Assembly (NCBI GenBank): GCA_009823395.1
Contig: CM020503.1
Location: 1,635,001-1,699,000, forward strand
DNA: 64,000 nucleotides
DNA from: Thamnaconus septentrionalis
Lineage: Eukaryota > Chordata > Actinopteri > Tetraodontiformes > Monacanthidae
Direction of reading: 5' to 3'
Part shown: piece by piece, positions 12,166-24,850 of the stretch
Numbering within the stretch: the first letter of the stretch is position 1
Layout of the letters: each line of letters begins with the position of its first letter
Program-made: the position numbers and the translations under genes
The notes under the pieces: model-generated
Database searches by the model: none
What the model was told of the DNA's origin: nothing
The model's input: only the letters and a program-made list of their open reading frames with translations

Positions 12166-13939
12166 AATCAGCTTTTGTCTGGTGAGCTTGTATGACCTCA
12201 GCCCTGCAACACCCCATGACCCTCTCTTGAGGTTCATCTGTGGTTTTCACAGGTCAAGGCCTGCTGACTGTTGCCAAACCACATAGCGTTGGCGGGGGAC
12301 ACAGTAGTAGTAGTAGTTTTACTGAGATGGTGGTTGTAACAAGCTAGTTTCTCCTTGTCTGTTTTTACCGCTGAAAATCATAGCAATGATCAGTCAATAA
12401 ATCTCAAGTACTCCCATCAAACTCCTCGTCAATGTTCCTTAAAGGACTCAGTCAGGAACAAGCACAAGAACCAGGACAAGTAGATGTACTCCCTGTTGCT
12501 GTGTTCAATTCCACTTGGATGCCCCACAGTCTGGGTTCATGGAGTTTCTCTTGCTTGTAATCCAGCTGACTAAGGCTTGGAGTCCCACAGTTGTTCTCAG
12601 TTTACCGAGCTCCTTCTCCTCAATCCATAATCCTGCTTCTGATGGCAGGCAGCACAAAATAAAAAAAAGATATATATATCTGGCTCTCATTATTTATTAT
12701 CCCGATAAAAGCACCAGCGTTCAAATTTTACATTCCAGTGACAAAAGGCTTGTACAAAAAGAAGGATGGTAGTACACCGCTAATAGACGATACATGCCCA
12801 GGAGATGCTGACTTGATGAGAAATTGAGTGGACACCATTGTGAGCAGAAATGGCTGGAAACACTCGCGCCTCTGCTGCTTCAATCTACAAATATACTCCA
12901 GAGAATTTTCCAAAGTAAAGTCAAAAACTTAAAAAAAGGGAAAAGAAAAAAAGAAGAAGAAAACAAAAAATGCACACTACACTTGAAGTTTCCTTTGCAT
13001 GCTACGTGCATTTACGCTCATTTGATGATAAGACTCCTGAGACTGCTGCAATAACTGCCGAGACTAGTCCAACACCTTCTCTGCAGAGAAATATAAAAAT
13101 AACAGAAGGGGAAGGGGAATGAGAAAATATAAATTAGGAATGTTTTATAATATCTATAATTACCTGTCATTAGTCAGTGAATTGGATGACTTAATATCTA
13201 AGAAGTTTAATTTGTTAATTTAATCAATCAGAAGCTTGGTAAATAGTGACATTGGGACGTTCTGCTTTTCAAAATCTAATTCTTATGATCCACTGTGTTT
13301 AATCTCCCTTTGCATCAACTCAAGCATCAAGTAAAACCCAATGAAATATCTCAAATCCACCATATTCCAGTAATTACTTCTACAAATTTGTACGTTATAA
13401 CATTGACAACCATGACCATTTGTCTTGAGTTATAGCATTACATAAGTTTCACCAGCTTAGAATAGCCTTCTCATAAAACATACAATGTATATAATAACAA
13501 TGGCAGTTTGTCAAAAAGTCCACATACTAATTCTACTAAACAGACATTTATATTACAGTTGCATAGCTGCTGATAAAATGTGACAGAATGAGTAAAGTTA
13601 TTTTTTTGACATCTCCGCCACACTGACGTGTTTTGAAGAAACATTACAAAACATTCCTGTCATTCAGCTCTGTGCGGCCCATCGGGACTTTGTCCCCACA
13701 TTGTGCTGGGTCAGTCATTTCTGAAGAAATGTTTAATGTACAATGAGAAGGTCCATGCCTAGGCAGTATGTTATTAAAAGACAGCTCAGTCGGCCATGAT
13801 GAACTTTGGATAAACTTGGGAGGGAAAAAAACGCGCCAAAACTTTTGCCTTTCACAGTGAAGGACGGCGGCAGGGTAAGTGATTGTCTCCACACTCTCAT
13901 TATATAATAAATATGTTTGTGGTTCACAGTTTTTCTTGG

Positions 13940-13987
13940 TTTTTAAGGGCACAGATCAGTTTGTTTTTAAGGGCACAGATCAGTTTG
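13940..13987. repeat. 24-bp tandem duplication
   Basis: A 24-base unit containing AAGGGCACAGATCAGTTTG occurs twice in direct succession without mismatch (13940-13963 and 13964-13987). Confidence 0.95.
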
Positions 13988-15105
13988 TACATGTACCTCA
14001 GCTTTCATTAAGCCTTCTGTTCCAACTCTGAATGAAAACTCTGTATTGCATTTAAAACCTCAAACTTTAAATTAAAACAACGCCAAGAGTTTTTTTTCTC
14101 TCTTTTGGAGGGAGACTGTGGGTAAATTTGGGTCCGAAGATCTGAGCTCCGAACACAGGATGCTGTCAATCTGATTGGAAAGGTTTCAGCTGACGCTCAG
14201 ACCGAACCGAGACCGCAGGACGACGCATGTATTTTTAGCGCGGCTGGAACAAGGTCTTGTTTCCGAGACGCTTAAAGTTTGAAGCGCTCAGTGAGGACAT
14301 GGAGCTTGGCGAAGAGGTCGGTCGCGTCTCTTGAGTTTGAGAAGAGCAGACAGGGTTGTACGGGAATGAACTCACGGCAAAGACACAACAGGACGCAATC
14401 AGAGCTCCTGCACTCCGACGGGGCGAGTTGAATGAACACGGCGAGGTTTTATGGAGGCTGCTTACAGGCTGTTTACACTGCCTGCATTAATAGCCAGTAA
14501 ACAGCACATACAGACCAGAGTAATTGTTGTTGTTGTCTGCAGATTTTAACACACACACCTTGACTTTATAGATTCCTGGCATCATAAAATGAGTCTTAAA
14601 CTGTTTAATCAGTGATTAAAACCGAATGAATTATAAGATATTTGTTGGTTTTATTTGATTTGAATTGATTAAATTGTTGTTCCAAAGCCATGAGGGCGCT
14701 GACAGGAAGCATAGTCTGAATATTCAGTTTTAACTGGCACACCAGCGCTGTCTTAGGGTCGTCTGGGTGGTTTGATAGATGGGTGATTTGCCTCATACAT
14801 ATAAATTTATGCATTGCCTACATCTTCAACATGACCACCATCGCTGGTTTGTCTGCAAGACTCTGCGAACTTTAGCAACAATTACTGTAGACTATAGCCA
14901 GCAGCACAATGAGGAATTTACCGGTTGAAGACGAGATCTTTCAGGGAGTCTGATGAGGTTTAAAGGTGTTTTGGATCGTGTAAAAAGAGCCCGAAGAGCA
15001 GTTTAATGTAACAACAGCACACGTTTACAGTAAATAAACATGTTGAAATAGTCCAGTGTGACGCTAAAATACTTTTATTACTTTTATAACTGTCAGGTTT
15101 AGTTC

Positions 15106-15106
<1 letters not shown>

Positions 15107-15154
<48 letters not shown>
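15107..15154. repeat. (GATA)n microsatellite
   Basis: About twelve tetranucleotide units. Confidence 0.95.
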
Positions 15155-15576
15155 CATAGACTGAGCTGTTCACTGCTAGTGCAACGGTTTCTGACATAGC
15201 ACCAGGTGCGGCGATAACTACTGTTGCTGCTATGGCCTTTACTTTCCACATCTTTCCAAACTCCTCTTTCTGCCCTTTGGTATGTTTCGAGCATCTCACG
15301 TTCCTTCTTTTCGGTGTTGGTCTTACTTTAACCACCACAATGTCAGAATTGGAATTAGAATCAACTTCATTGGCCAAGTATGAACACGCAAACAAGGAAT
15401 CTGATATCTCGGCTCTCTGTGTACTGCAGTTGAGGAAACATGGTGTCAAAAATATCCAAAGAGTAAGAATACAGAAAGATTAGAAAAATAAACTAGAACT
15501 TTGGCTTTCTTTTTAAATATGCTACATAAATAAAGGTGACATTGACACTGATAAAGAGCAGGTACAACAATAATCA

Positions 15577-15579
<3 letters not shown>

Positions 15580-15621
<42 letters not shown>

Positions 15622-15636
15622 TGTGTGCGTGTGTGT
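15580..15636. repeat. (GT)n microsatellite
   Basis: A long GT run with small interruptions near its right end. Confidence 0.95.
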
Positions 15637-18600
15637 TTCAAAGTCTCAGTCGATTGATGAAGTGTTGGTGTTTGCCGTGGCAGTGAAAGTTGGGGTTAAG
15701 ACAGGAAGTGGAGTTTGGGATCCTCCAGTCTGTGACTGGACTCGGAGTCAAGCAGCTGCAGTGGAGCGTAGCCTCGCAGCTGTTAAAGTTTTCCTGCCGC
15801 AAAGCTGTTTATTTGCTCAGTTTCACTCCGTGTCAGTTCTTACTAAGCAACACAGGAATATACACACTCTATGCATGCAATTGTGCAAGCACATGTACAC
15901 GAGCGCATGCACGAACACACGCAAGCACACAGAAACACGCACAGTGAAGAACACTTGCAGTGTTTGCAGAGATTTTAATTGTTTTCTTTCTGTTATAATT
16001 TAAAAATCAGCATTTAGTTCATTGTTCGCTCACTTCCCATCTGATGACATCAGCAACATCACCCATTTCAATTACACACACTGTTTCTGTGCGCCCAAGC
16101 ATTGAAAAAAACAACGCAGTTAGGCAGCTAGGCAGATCTTGTTATCTATTACAGGAAGGTTTGTAATGTTTCTCTAACATTATCTGACAGAGCCTCTCTG
16201 TTTTAGATTCTGTTAAGTTTCAGGCTGAAATTAGTTTCAATTTTGGAGCAATGCTGACTTGCAAAGCGCTCGAGGAGACCTGGACGTACTGCAGCCAATC
16301 AGAAAATATGAGCAGCATTATGACGACAGCCTCACTTCACCTTTTCCATGATGCAACTTGTCCCAGAGTTTAAAGCCTGATTTTATGACAGGTTTTAAAA
16401 ATGTCTTCCTTTTGTCTTGACTTTTCTGGAGAACTATGTGCTTTGAAAGTGGTGTTTCGCACCCTCAAATCGCTCTGGCGTCCCTGGATTTGTGCTTTGG
16501 CTTGGCGATTCGTCGTTTGATCAGACGTCTGCACTTGACATTTTGTACTTGTGTATTTTTGTGGATCATTTTTATTGGGAACAAATAATTTCTTTTTCCT
16601 GGAAATGTGTAATACATCTAATGTTTGTTTTTTTCCCTAAACTCCCATTAACCCACCAAATGTTTGCAATAAGATACACGCATAGACACACACACACACA
16701 CGCACACACAAATTAGTTTCCCTTTTTAGAGCTGCGGTCAGGTTCATAAACATTAAAAGCTGGCGTTCATTCACAGACAAACTCTCAGACACCCAGGGCC
16801 CAACTTTATGTGTGGACCTCCTACTGTGAATAATCAAACTATGGAGTCATTTCATGTTCTTCAACCTCTAAAGTTTGCACATTTTACTAAGGTGTCAAAT
16901 AGCAAAGTATTACAAAGCTGATTGAACTAAAGTGCATGATGTCCTGTAATAGGAAATAAATTAGACTGTTAAACTTTGTGAGTTAATTAGACAAAAGAGG
17001 AGGGGAAAAAAATCCCTTCCCAAATCTACCAGCAGTTAAGAAGGTGCAACAATCGCCAACCAAACAAACTATCTTGAAAAGCTCCTGTCTGAATGGCTTT
17101 CCATAGGTCTCTGTTGACCAGACCCAGCAAGATTTTCTCATTAAAGGAGAGTTAATCTGTCAGTTGTTGTTTGGTTAATTAATATTGCTTCAGTCAACAA
17201 CAAGTCTAGAAATACCAAGACATCTCTCCTGCAGATTATGCTCCCAAGTGGACAAACCAAAACGATCTCAGTAATAACATCACTTCTATATCATCTCTTC
17301 ACGATACTTCACAATTACTTCCCCAATGACCTCCACGCCGTCAGTAGGTGTTTGCGTTCACCCAGGTCTTGAATTTCGCACTGTTGATTGATTGAAAACA
17401 GGACCAGCACCAGTGACACGTGTATACCTTCACTTTTGCATAACGATGCTCGGCAGCAACTGCACAAACATCGTCACACACAATCAGCCTGGACAAGACT
17501 GAAAAGCCACATTGACCTAACTCCCGTTTCCATTGTCCCTCATCAGTTTGTGAGACAGGAGAAACACGGCTTCTGTTACTGCAGCATCTCCGCCCTGACC
17601 TCGTACTCGCAGCACGATACGCCTTTGCGTGAGAAAAAAGGAGTTAGGCTTTCTGATGGGGGACCAAAACTATAAGTGCAGGTGCAAAGGAGTTCTGAAT
17701 AAAACCAGCAGGGATATTTGAGTTACGCTCTGTAAGGAAGTTCAGTCTGCAAATGAGAGACTAAAACAAAAGTGAGCGTGAATGACAAACTTTTGCGTAG
17801 TTATTTTCCTTTCTTACTTATGCAGAAAAAAAGGTGTGTCTTTTCACAAACAAGAGGCAGGTGCTTGTTGATGGTGGCAGCCTCAACTACGCTCCATTGT
17901 TTGTGAACATGCCGGCCACCCACCTACATGTACACAAACTTCACATTTTGTCGCACAGACACACACTCACCTGTGTGTGTCTCTGACACCACGCGATGCC
18001 GAGGGGAGGGCATTAATCTCCATTCGGACAGCTCAGTCCTGCAGGTGACGGCGCAGCGCAGCCCTCTCACACACTCAAGTGCAGGTGTTGCTGCGACTGC
18101 CTCAGCATTGATTTTTAATCAGACACAAACAGGTAGGAACTGATCTTACGTCTGTTTTTTCTGTTAAAGTTGTTGCCAGGCTGTTGAATTTCTGGAAATT
18201 TGTCTGGTCCCCATTACATTACATTTCAATTAATGGGTACATAGTATAGTATGTAAATGAGAAAACTCATATGTCATTTATTATGAATGTTTTATTGTGT
18301 ATCTTTTGTACAAACTTTTCTGTCCACGTATTTTGCCACTTTCGAAAAAAAAAAAAAATCTTTAGTGACCACAGTTTGTACAAAGCGAAACAATGGTAAT
18401 CTGAGCTACCATTTCTAGGAGCAGTAACACAATGCCTGTGCCGTGAAGACGACATGTAACGCCGGGGATTATGTTTCACGGTTTCAGCATGAAAAAAAAG
18501 CTTTTTTTGCTAAGAATCTGTGACATAGAATTTGATACATACAAGGGCTTGATCATAAACTGCATACAATGTTACATGCTTAAAAGCCTCTTTATAATCT

Positions 18601-20428
18601 TCTATGTGATTTTATCTAGCTTTCAAGCTTTTTTTTAATTGCACTCTACTAAAATAGTCCACATGCTGACCTCTGCTTGTCAAGCCACCAGCTGTGGGCT
18701 TGACAGGCACAGGTGAAACTGTGTTGACTGTTGTCTGTGATCGTGTGCTTGTTCTGGGCAAACTGCACAAGTGAATAGCCTTTCCCCACTGATAAAGTTG
18801 TCTGACTCTGAATCAAACTAGGGAAACAATGGGGACGTCAGTAACAGCAGGCAATACAAGTGCTAGTACTCTGGAAACACCATATCTGATCCATTTATAC
18901 CTTCTCTTTGTCTATTGTCTGGCTGCTCTCTGCTTGTGTGTTGGTTCAGTTTGTTCCACATGTGTAATGCACTCTTGAGTGTTCCGTGCACTGCACTGCA
19001 CAGAGCAAAAGTTTGACAGAAGACCCTTTTTTGTTTTTATATGAGATCAATATTATTTACGGGCTTGTGAATTCAGTTCTCTTTCTGTGATTGAGACCTC
19101 ATCTGCTGACACGACATGTTCATCTGCTTGCTCAAAATACTGTTCTGTTTAAATAAACGCATATAGGAACAAAATAAAACCTATTTCTTAATGTAACAAC
19201 TATATTGGTTTTAGATTCTATAGCAGTATAAAAGCGAAAGGCTTGTTGTGTAAAGTCTGAGGGTCAGTGCTGACACAACAGGAGCGACTGTCTCCTGTAA
19301 ATACAACACTATTGATGCGTTAAACAGTGAATCATTACTTGATTCAAAGGTCATGTTGGCCCTCAAGAAAAATACGGACCTTCCAAAAACAAACAAACAA
19401 AAAAAAAATAGGTTAACATGATACATGTTAGAAGTTTATTTTATTTCTTCCCATCAGACAGTTTTGGGAGGTTTGAGGAAACAGATATTTTGTAGTAACT
19501 CATAACTAAAGTTCCAACTACAGTAGTGACAGCACAGACATCGTAACAATTCCATGCCATTCAAAGTCACTGACTATAATCTGTTTGGACATCACCGTGT
19601 CCGTACAGAAGCTTCAATGCTGTGACTGGTGTTCAGCATTCTGACTTCAAATGCAATGTTTACAGAGTTCTAATGGAGCAAAACCAAACGTGCTCTGGCT
19701 CACGAAGCACTTTGATGCTTGGCTAAACTATTAACCTTCAGGAACGGAAACACGGGACACAAATTTAGCCATGCAGATGTGAAAGCAAAAAAACAAAAAA
19801 GTAAAGGCCCAGAATAGATGAGAAAACCTGAAGACTGGGAGGGTTGACGGTGCAAATCTGCACCAGAGTATTGGTGGCTCGTCAGGATGGAAACGTTTTG
19901 CTGCACTGAGGTTTCGGAGGTCATTAGAGGTGGCAGGAGGCTCTGGGGCAGAGCTGAGACTGGCCACCCGTGTCTTCAGTTCTGTTCCAGTGAACCGCAG
20001 ACCAGTGGCACAAAGTCATTTGTAGCAAGTGAGCATGTAATAGAGTTGTAAGTGTCCCCAGCGGGACAGGAGGTTAAAGAGGGGGAAAAAAGAAAAAGAG
20101 TGCAGGAGCTGTTTCCAGGGTTTGTGCCTCCTTCCCTTGTGTCGAGAGCGGATGCTCACCTCGGCTCAGGAACAGCCCTCAGAATATTTCAATGGTAGAA
20201 ACGTAAATTATTGCTGGAAGTCTGAGTGGAAACTTTGAGCCAAAAGGTCAAAACGTGATGTGGTTGTTCTGTGGAATGTTTTGTACACAGAACGTCAGAT
20301 TAGAAACAGCCAAACCTAGCGGGTCAACACAATAACAGAGGCAATCAGGGCGGCCAGCGTCCCCACCTCCACCCTATAGACCTGCCTCCGCTGTCAGCCG
20401 TTGAGGAACGTATGTGCTGTTTTATCAC

Positions 20429-20448
20429 CAGTCACCAGGGGGCGGTCA
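20429..20448 (+). promoter_or_regulatory. CTCF-like motif left of kcnj16
   Basis: CACCAGGGGGCGGT (20433-20446) matches the core of the vertebrate CTCF consensus (CCACCAGGGGGCGC) in forward orientation, about 1.2 kb before the kcnj16 coding exon. Binding is inferred. Confidence 0.5.
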
Positions 20449-21639
20449 AGACGTTTCAGATCAGATGGAATGGCTGACACTCACGGCAGTCAGTCCCATC
20501 AGGATGCTGCTCTGTGTCTCCGCTGGTCCCAGTGAGAGGTTCTGAGTGCAGATTAGGGGCAGCTGATTGGGAGTTGTGTCTGTGAGCTCTGGCAGCGAGG
20601 CTCCACAGTCTGGAAGCGCACGCGTCAGTGGCAGCCAGCAGAGTCTGTGACCGGAGCCCAGTTCACTCAGTCAGATAGCGACGTTTGTTTTGGGCGCAGA
20701 GGATGCTCTCAGCGGTTTGGCCGTGATCAATCCTTCCATTCACCATCGCAGCAGCCATTCCAGTTTCCACATTCATTTTTCCCCCTGCTAGCTTCAACCA
20801 GGTCACTGCTGCGCCACTTCCTCTCCTTTCTTTTCCCTCTGACAGATGATTGATCTCCGTCCAATAAAGGAAAGCCTTTTTCTGTTGCTTTGGACGACAG
20901 TATTTTTTCTTTTCTTTTTTTTTTTAAAATAGAAACATGAATGTGGTTTGACATGACCGAGGCAAAGACAAAGTCCAACAGCACAGCAGACTTTACTCAA
21001 AATATGAAATGCCTTAAAAGTCAAACTGAATTTTAGAAAGTTTTTTTCCTTTTTATTTTTTTTTTTTACATCCAATGTTCTATCATGCTTTAGGGAAATA
21101 GGCCAAAATAAATAGTGCAATGGAGGGAAAAAGTGAGAAGTAATTCAAAGCACAACATAGACTCGTTTTCCATTCATCAAGAATAGTATTTGCCCCCAAA
21201 TCAAAGAGGACAAGGAGAAAGTCATTAAAAAAAAGACAGAATGTAGTTTGAATGATTTTTTTTAAGCTTTTCTTTATCAGAGAAGGTGCAACTGAGTGAT
21301 TTGAAGGGTTTGTGGCAGATTTTTGTTTGTGAAAATTTGCTCATGTAGGTCAGAGATCAACCCGTTTGGCCTTGTTCACAAAGCAGTGTGTCTGCTGTGA
21401 CGACCTCCATTAGTCAGGTCAATGAGCTCACACAAGTTTTGGGTCAGTTGAACCACACAGAAGTTGTGACTTCGCAGTACTGACTAATGTTAGATAGCTG
21501 ACAATTAGGTCATGTAAGTAGGCAGAAATACACCTGAACAAAAAACATTAGATATAAGTGATATGATTTTAATGCTTGTTTTTCAACTTGGATGTTATGA
21601 TTGATCCTTGGCCTAATCATTTACCATCATCTTTTACAG

Positions 21640-21649
21640 AGTTTGGAAG
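21640..21649 (+). other. kcnj16: kcnj16 coding-exon splice acceptor and 5' leader
   Basis: A pyrimidine-rich tract ending in TTTTACAG at 21639, with a branch-point-like CTAAT at 21613-21617, lies just before the ATG. This suggests that the 10 bases before the start codon are the end of a spliced 5'UTR. The upstream untranslated exon was not located. Confidence 0.65.
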
Positions 21650-22924
21650 ATGCATAAACATTATACATCTGTGAACCCAACCGAGGACTTCAGCGTAAAA
21701 ACTGAAAATGGCGCACAGTCCAAGAAATACCGCTACATTCGCAAGGAGGGCAGCTCCAACGTGGTGTTCCGCCATGTTCCCGAAGAGTGGCTCCTCTTTG
21801 TGACTGATATTTTCACCACCTTGGTGGAGATCCGATGGAGGGTGATGTTTCTGATCTTTGCTCTTTCTTACATCCTGTCATGGCTCTTTTTTGGCATCCT
21901 CTTCTGGGTCATCGCTCTTGCGCACAATGACCTCAAGGATCCCACGAACGAACCTTGTGTGTACGAAGTGCGCAGCTTCACGGCTGCATTCCTATTCTCG
22001 CTCGAGACCCAAACCACCATCGGCTATGGAGTCAGAGGAATGTCGGAGAATTGTATGGTTGCCGTCATTGTTGTCACAATTCAGGATGTCATCAGCTGCT
22101 TCATCGATACGTTTGTCATCGGAATTGTTGTCGCCAAAATGGCTTCAGCCAGGAAGAGGGCCCAGACGGTGGGTTTCAGCAACTGTGCCGTCATCAATCT
22201 TCATGACGGGTACCTGTGTCTTTCCTGGAGGGTCGGGGACTTTCGAAGGCACCATCTGGTGGAGGGGACGGCACGAGCCCAACTTGTCCGCTCCACAGTG
22301 TACGCAACAGGGAGAGCCGATGTGACCTATGAAGATCTGGCCCTTCAACAGAGAGACATTGTGCTGGTCACTCCCACCACCATATTTCACAGGATAGAAG
22401 TGGGCAGCCCTCTGTACAAGATGAATCTGGTAGATCTGAGGAAAGCTGACTTTGAGCTGGTGGTATCCTTCACTTACACGGATGACTCCACAGGTATGCT
22501 ACATCAGACCCGGACCTCTTACACACCAGCAGAGATCCTCTGGGGTCAATTGTTTCAGGAGATGATCCGGACCAGCAGGAGGCACTACAGGGTTGATTAC
22601 ACCTTGTTCCATCACATTGGCAAGGTGCTAGTGCCAGAGGTTAGCGCTGAGGAGTACGAGCACAAGAAGCAGTTGCGGCCCTCTCCTAGACCCTCACCTC
22701 GTCTCTCTCCAAGGCCGTCACCACGGCAGTCACCTGCCTTCTCCCGCTCAGCTCCACGGTCAGAGGAAAAGGATATTAAGGAAAACCTCTTGAAGCCTCC
22801 AACAGTAATGGTGGAACATGTGGACGACAAGCATCCTGATCCAACTGATTCCACGTCTCAAGACGACAGCCAGCAAAAAGACACCTTGATGCCACCAAAT
22901 CACCTTACACTGGATGAAATATGA
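21650..22924 (+). CDS. kcnj16: Inward-rectifier K+ channel subunit Kir5.1
   Basis: A 424-residue single-exon coding region. Kir5.1 forms tetramers, chiefly with Kir4.1, in the plasma membrane and makes them sensitive to pH. The order of parts is: cytoplasmic N-terminus; slide helix (about 48-62); first membrane helix (about 66-90); pore loop with the selectivity filter Thr-Ile-Gly-Tyr-Gly at 123-127; second helix (about 137-162); then the beta-rich cytoplasmic domain. Cys103 and Cys135 have the spacing of the extracellular disulphide of Kir channels. Kir5.1-like rather than Kir2-like marks include ARKRAQT (167-173), the GDFR...VEGT...RAQL stretch (196-212) and DSTG...HQ (279-286). Two oddities: the pore-lining position that is Asn in mammalian Kir5.1 is Asp153 here, and residues 343-362 form an Arg/Pro/Ser repeat tail. 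The start follows directly after a splice acceptor. The family call is very firm; which teleost copy it is cannot be told. Confidence 0.95.
   Translation: MHKHYTSVNPTEDFSVKTENGAQSKKYRYIRKEGSSNVVFRHVPEEWLLFVTDIFTTLVEIRWRVMFLIFALSYILSWLFFGILFWVIALAHNDLKDPTNEPCVYEVRSFTAAFLFSLETQTTIGYGVRGMSENCMVAVIVVTIQDVISCFIDTFVIGIVVAKMASARKRAQTVGFSNCAVINLHDGYLCLSWRVGDFRRHHLVEGTARAQLVRSTVYATGRADVTYEDLALQQRDIVLVTPTTIFHRIEVGSPLYKMNLVDLRKADFELVVSFTYTDDSTGMLHQTRTSYTPAEILWGQLFQEMIRTSRRHYRVDYTLFHHIGKVLVPEVSAEEYEHKKQLRPSPRPSPRLSPRPSPRQSPAFSRSAPRSEEKDIKENLLKPPTVMVEHVDDKHPDPTDSTSQDDSQQKDTLMPPNHLTLDEI
22683..22739 (+). repeat. kcnj16: In-frame Arg-x-Ser-Pro repeat in kcnj16
   Basis: Codons for residues 343-362 encode five tandem Arg-(Pro/Leu/Gln)-Ser-Pro tetrapeptides. 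Codon use varies between units (CCT, CCC, TCA, TCT, AGG, CGT), so the repeat is held at protein level rather than being a young DNA repeat. Confidence 0.85.
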
Positions 22925-23600
22925 ATGTTGATCTACCAAACCAAAGGAAAGTTGTTGTCATGGTGCAGGATGTTTCTTTAGATGTAGGCTCAAAGAATGC
23001 AGTTTCATACAATGGATTTCCACCAAGTCTTGGCATTAAATAAAGGGGAGAGGGTGTTCCTCTTACATAAGTTGTCTTACTGACTGGAAGAATATAAGAC
23101 AACTTGAAGCTTGAAGTAAAAACTGATGTGACATTTTTGTATCTACAGCTCTTAGGATATTGCTTTAAATTATATAGATTAAATATAAAGTGTATGTTAT
23201 ACCTTTATTAACTTAACTGTTATAGTTCACTGAAAAATTATCAAAGGCCATAGTTGTATTCTTCCTTTCGAGGTTATTATAGAATTGGATTGTATAAATA
23301 TTTATTAGTAGGGAGATACGTAGAGTTTTATACCATGGGTAACTTTAACTCTAAATAAAACACATTTGATTTCGCATTTTCTTTATGCCTGTCATGGTGG
23401 TATACATTTTATTTGTTTCATTGTTTTATGTGTACATATTTCAGCTCCAGATGTTTGAGGACAATAAATTTTGTTATGTTTTTCAATACTGCACAAACCG
23501 GTTACTGTCACATTCACTAGGACAGAATGTAATCTTATTCAGTACACGCTACACAATACAGTATTATTGTCTTCAAGCATAATAAAGTGATGCCTGAATG
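22925..23600 (+). other. kcnj16: kcnj16 3'UTR with candidate poly(A) signals
   Basis: AT-rich sequence after the stop codon, with AATAAA hexamers at 23354-23359 and 23581-23586. Either could end the transcript, and the true end is unknown. Confidence 0.5.
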
Positions 23601-23758
23601 AATAATTACTTTAAAATGCTGTTTTTCAGCACAGTATTTTTGTTTTGTTTTTTAAATGCAAAAAAATTTCAAAAAATCTGAAAAATGTGGGGAAAAAAAA
23701 ATCATGTGTATTTACAAACATTTGACTTAATCCAATCACATTACAGCCCTGTGCCTCA

Positions 23759-23760
<2 letters not shown>

Positions 23761-23795
<35 letters not shown>
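23761..23795. repeat. (TG)n microsatellite
   Basis: TG run between kcnj16 and kcnj2. Confidence 0.95.
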
Positions 23796-23796
<1 letters not shown>

Positions 23797-23921
23797 GCTA
23801 CTTATTTCCAGTCTCCAGCTCTCCACCTTGTGGTCCACATTCAGCACTGGTTCCTGCACGCAAAGCTCTCCTTAATGCTGGAAATTAGGCATGGAAAGCA
23901 AACGCACACTGCAAACACAAT

Positions 23922-23923
<2 letters not shown>

Positions 23924-23979
<56 letters not shown>

Positions 23980-24036
23980 CACACACACACAGGTGGTTTT
24001 GGCTAAATATACGTGCAGCTATAAATAACCAGGTCT

Positions 24037-24074
<38 letters not shown>
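23924..24074. repeat. Two (CA)n microsatellites
   Basis: CA runs at about 23924-23991 and 24039-24074, separated by about 45 bases of unique sequence. Confidence 0.95.
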
Positions 24075-24078
<4 letters not shown>

Positions 24079-24640
24079 CATGGCTCAAAAAGTCCTAGTA
24101 GGAAAACACAGATGCCGGTTAATGTTTATCAAGAATTAGTGAGCAGGAAGAGTGATTTAGTCAACAGCTTAAAGACAACAGCGATTCAGCCTGACCTAAA
24201 ATTATAGGGCAACAGATGCATAGTCTAAACATCCGAAGTAACCCGATAGCCCAGTGGAGAAAGACAGTCATATCATAATACAGGCATGTAGGCCTTTTAT
24301 TGAGTGACTCATTCTTTCCGACAGAACACATTTTCCATACCCACGTGAAAACAAATAACCTCCACAAACGGTGAAAAAGGCCAAAATATCGCAGGAAAGT
24401 GAGCGGTGGGAGAGGGCGGCGGGGAGGCAGCAGGTGATGCCTGGCGGCCGCTTTCTTTCAACAAGAATGTCTCAAATGACAGAGGAGTGATATTTTTGTC
24501 AATTTAGTTAAACACATATAGCCCATTTGACTCAAATGATTGAAGAAAAGGGGATTTACTTTTATAAAGTTGATTTTTAAAAACAACAACAACAACACTA
24601 ACCAATACATGTGCTTGAGATTTGAACTCTGTGACCCCCG

Positions 24641-24665
24641 CAGCAGCAGCAGCAGCAGCAGCAGC
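24641..24665. repeat. (CAG)8 trinucleotide repeat
   Basis: Eight CAG units, not within any recognised coding frame. Confidence 0.95.
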
Positions 24666-24785
24666 CCATATCCAGCACATGAACTCTGACAGCACTATTG
24701 GAGTTATCATTCCCACACAGTGTTTTCCCTCTCGTCACACGCATTAAAACTTTACAAACACTATCACCCATTATCCACTATTGCT

Positions 24786-24850
24786 GCTCCCCCGCCCTCT
24801 AGGGGAGGGGGCGGAGCGCATGCTCTGCTTAAAACGCTTTGAGGGAAGTT
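24786..24850 (+). promoter_or_regulatory. kcnj2: Candidate kcnj2 promoter
   Basis: GC boxes (CCCCGCCC near 24790; GGGGGCGGAGC near 24807) lie just before a TATA-like CTTAAAACG (about 24828-24836) and a GC-richer transcribed-looking segment. It lies about 2.55 kb before the kcnj2 start codon, which fits the usual kcnj2 layout of an untranslated first exon, one intron and a single coding exon. Inferred from base content and position. Confidence 0.45.

Larger units (their letters stand above)
12170..20428. other. Non-coding stretch left of kcnj16
   Basis: No exon recognised. It contains GATA, GT and CA microsatellites, a 24-bp tandem duplication at 13940-13987 and a CpG-richer patch at about 14140-14460. 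An untranslated first exon of kcnj16 may lie in its right part or in 20.4-21.6 kb, but no sequence singles it out. Confidence 0.4.

Noticed and set aside
21858..22325. A 155-codon frame overlapping kcnj16 in another phase
   Set aside because: A shadow of the conserved channel frame.
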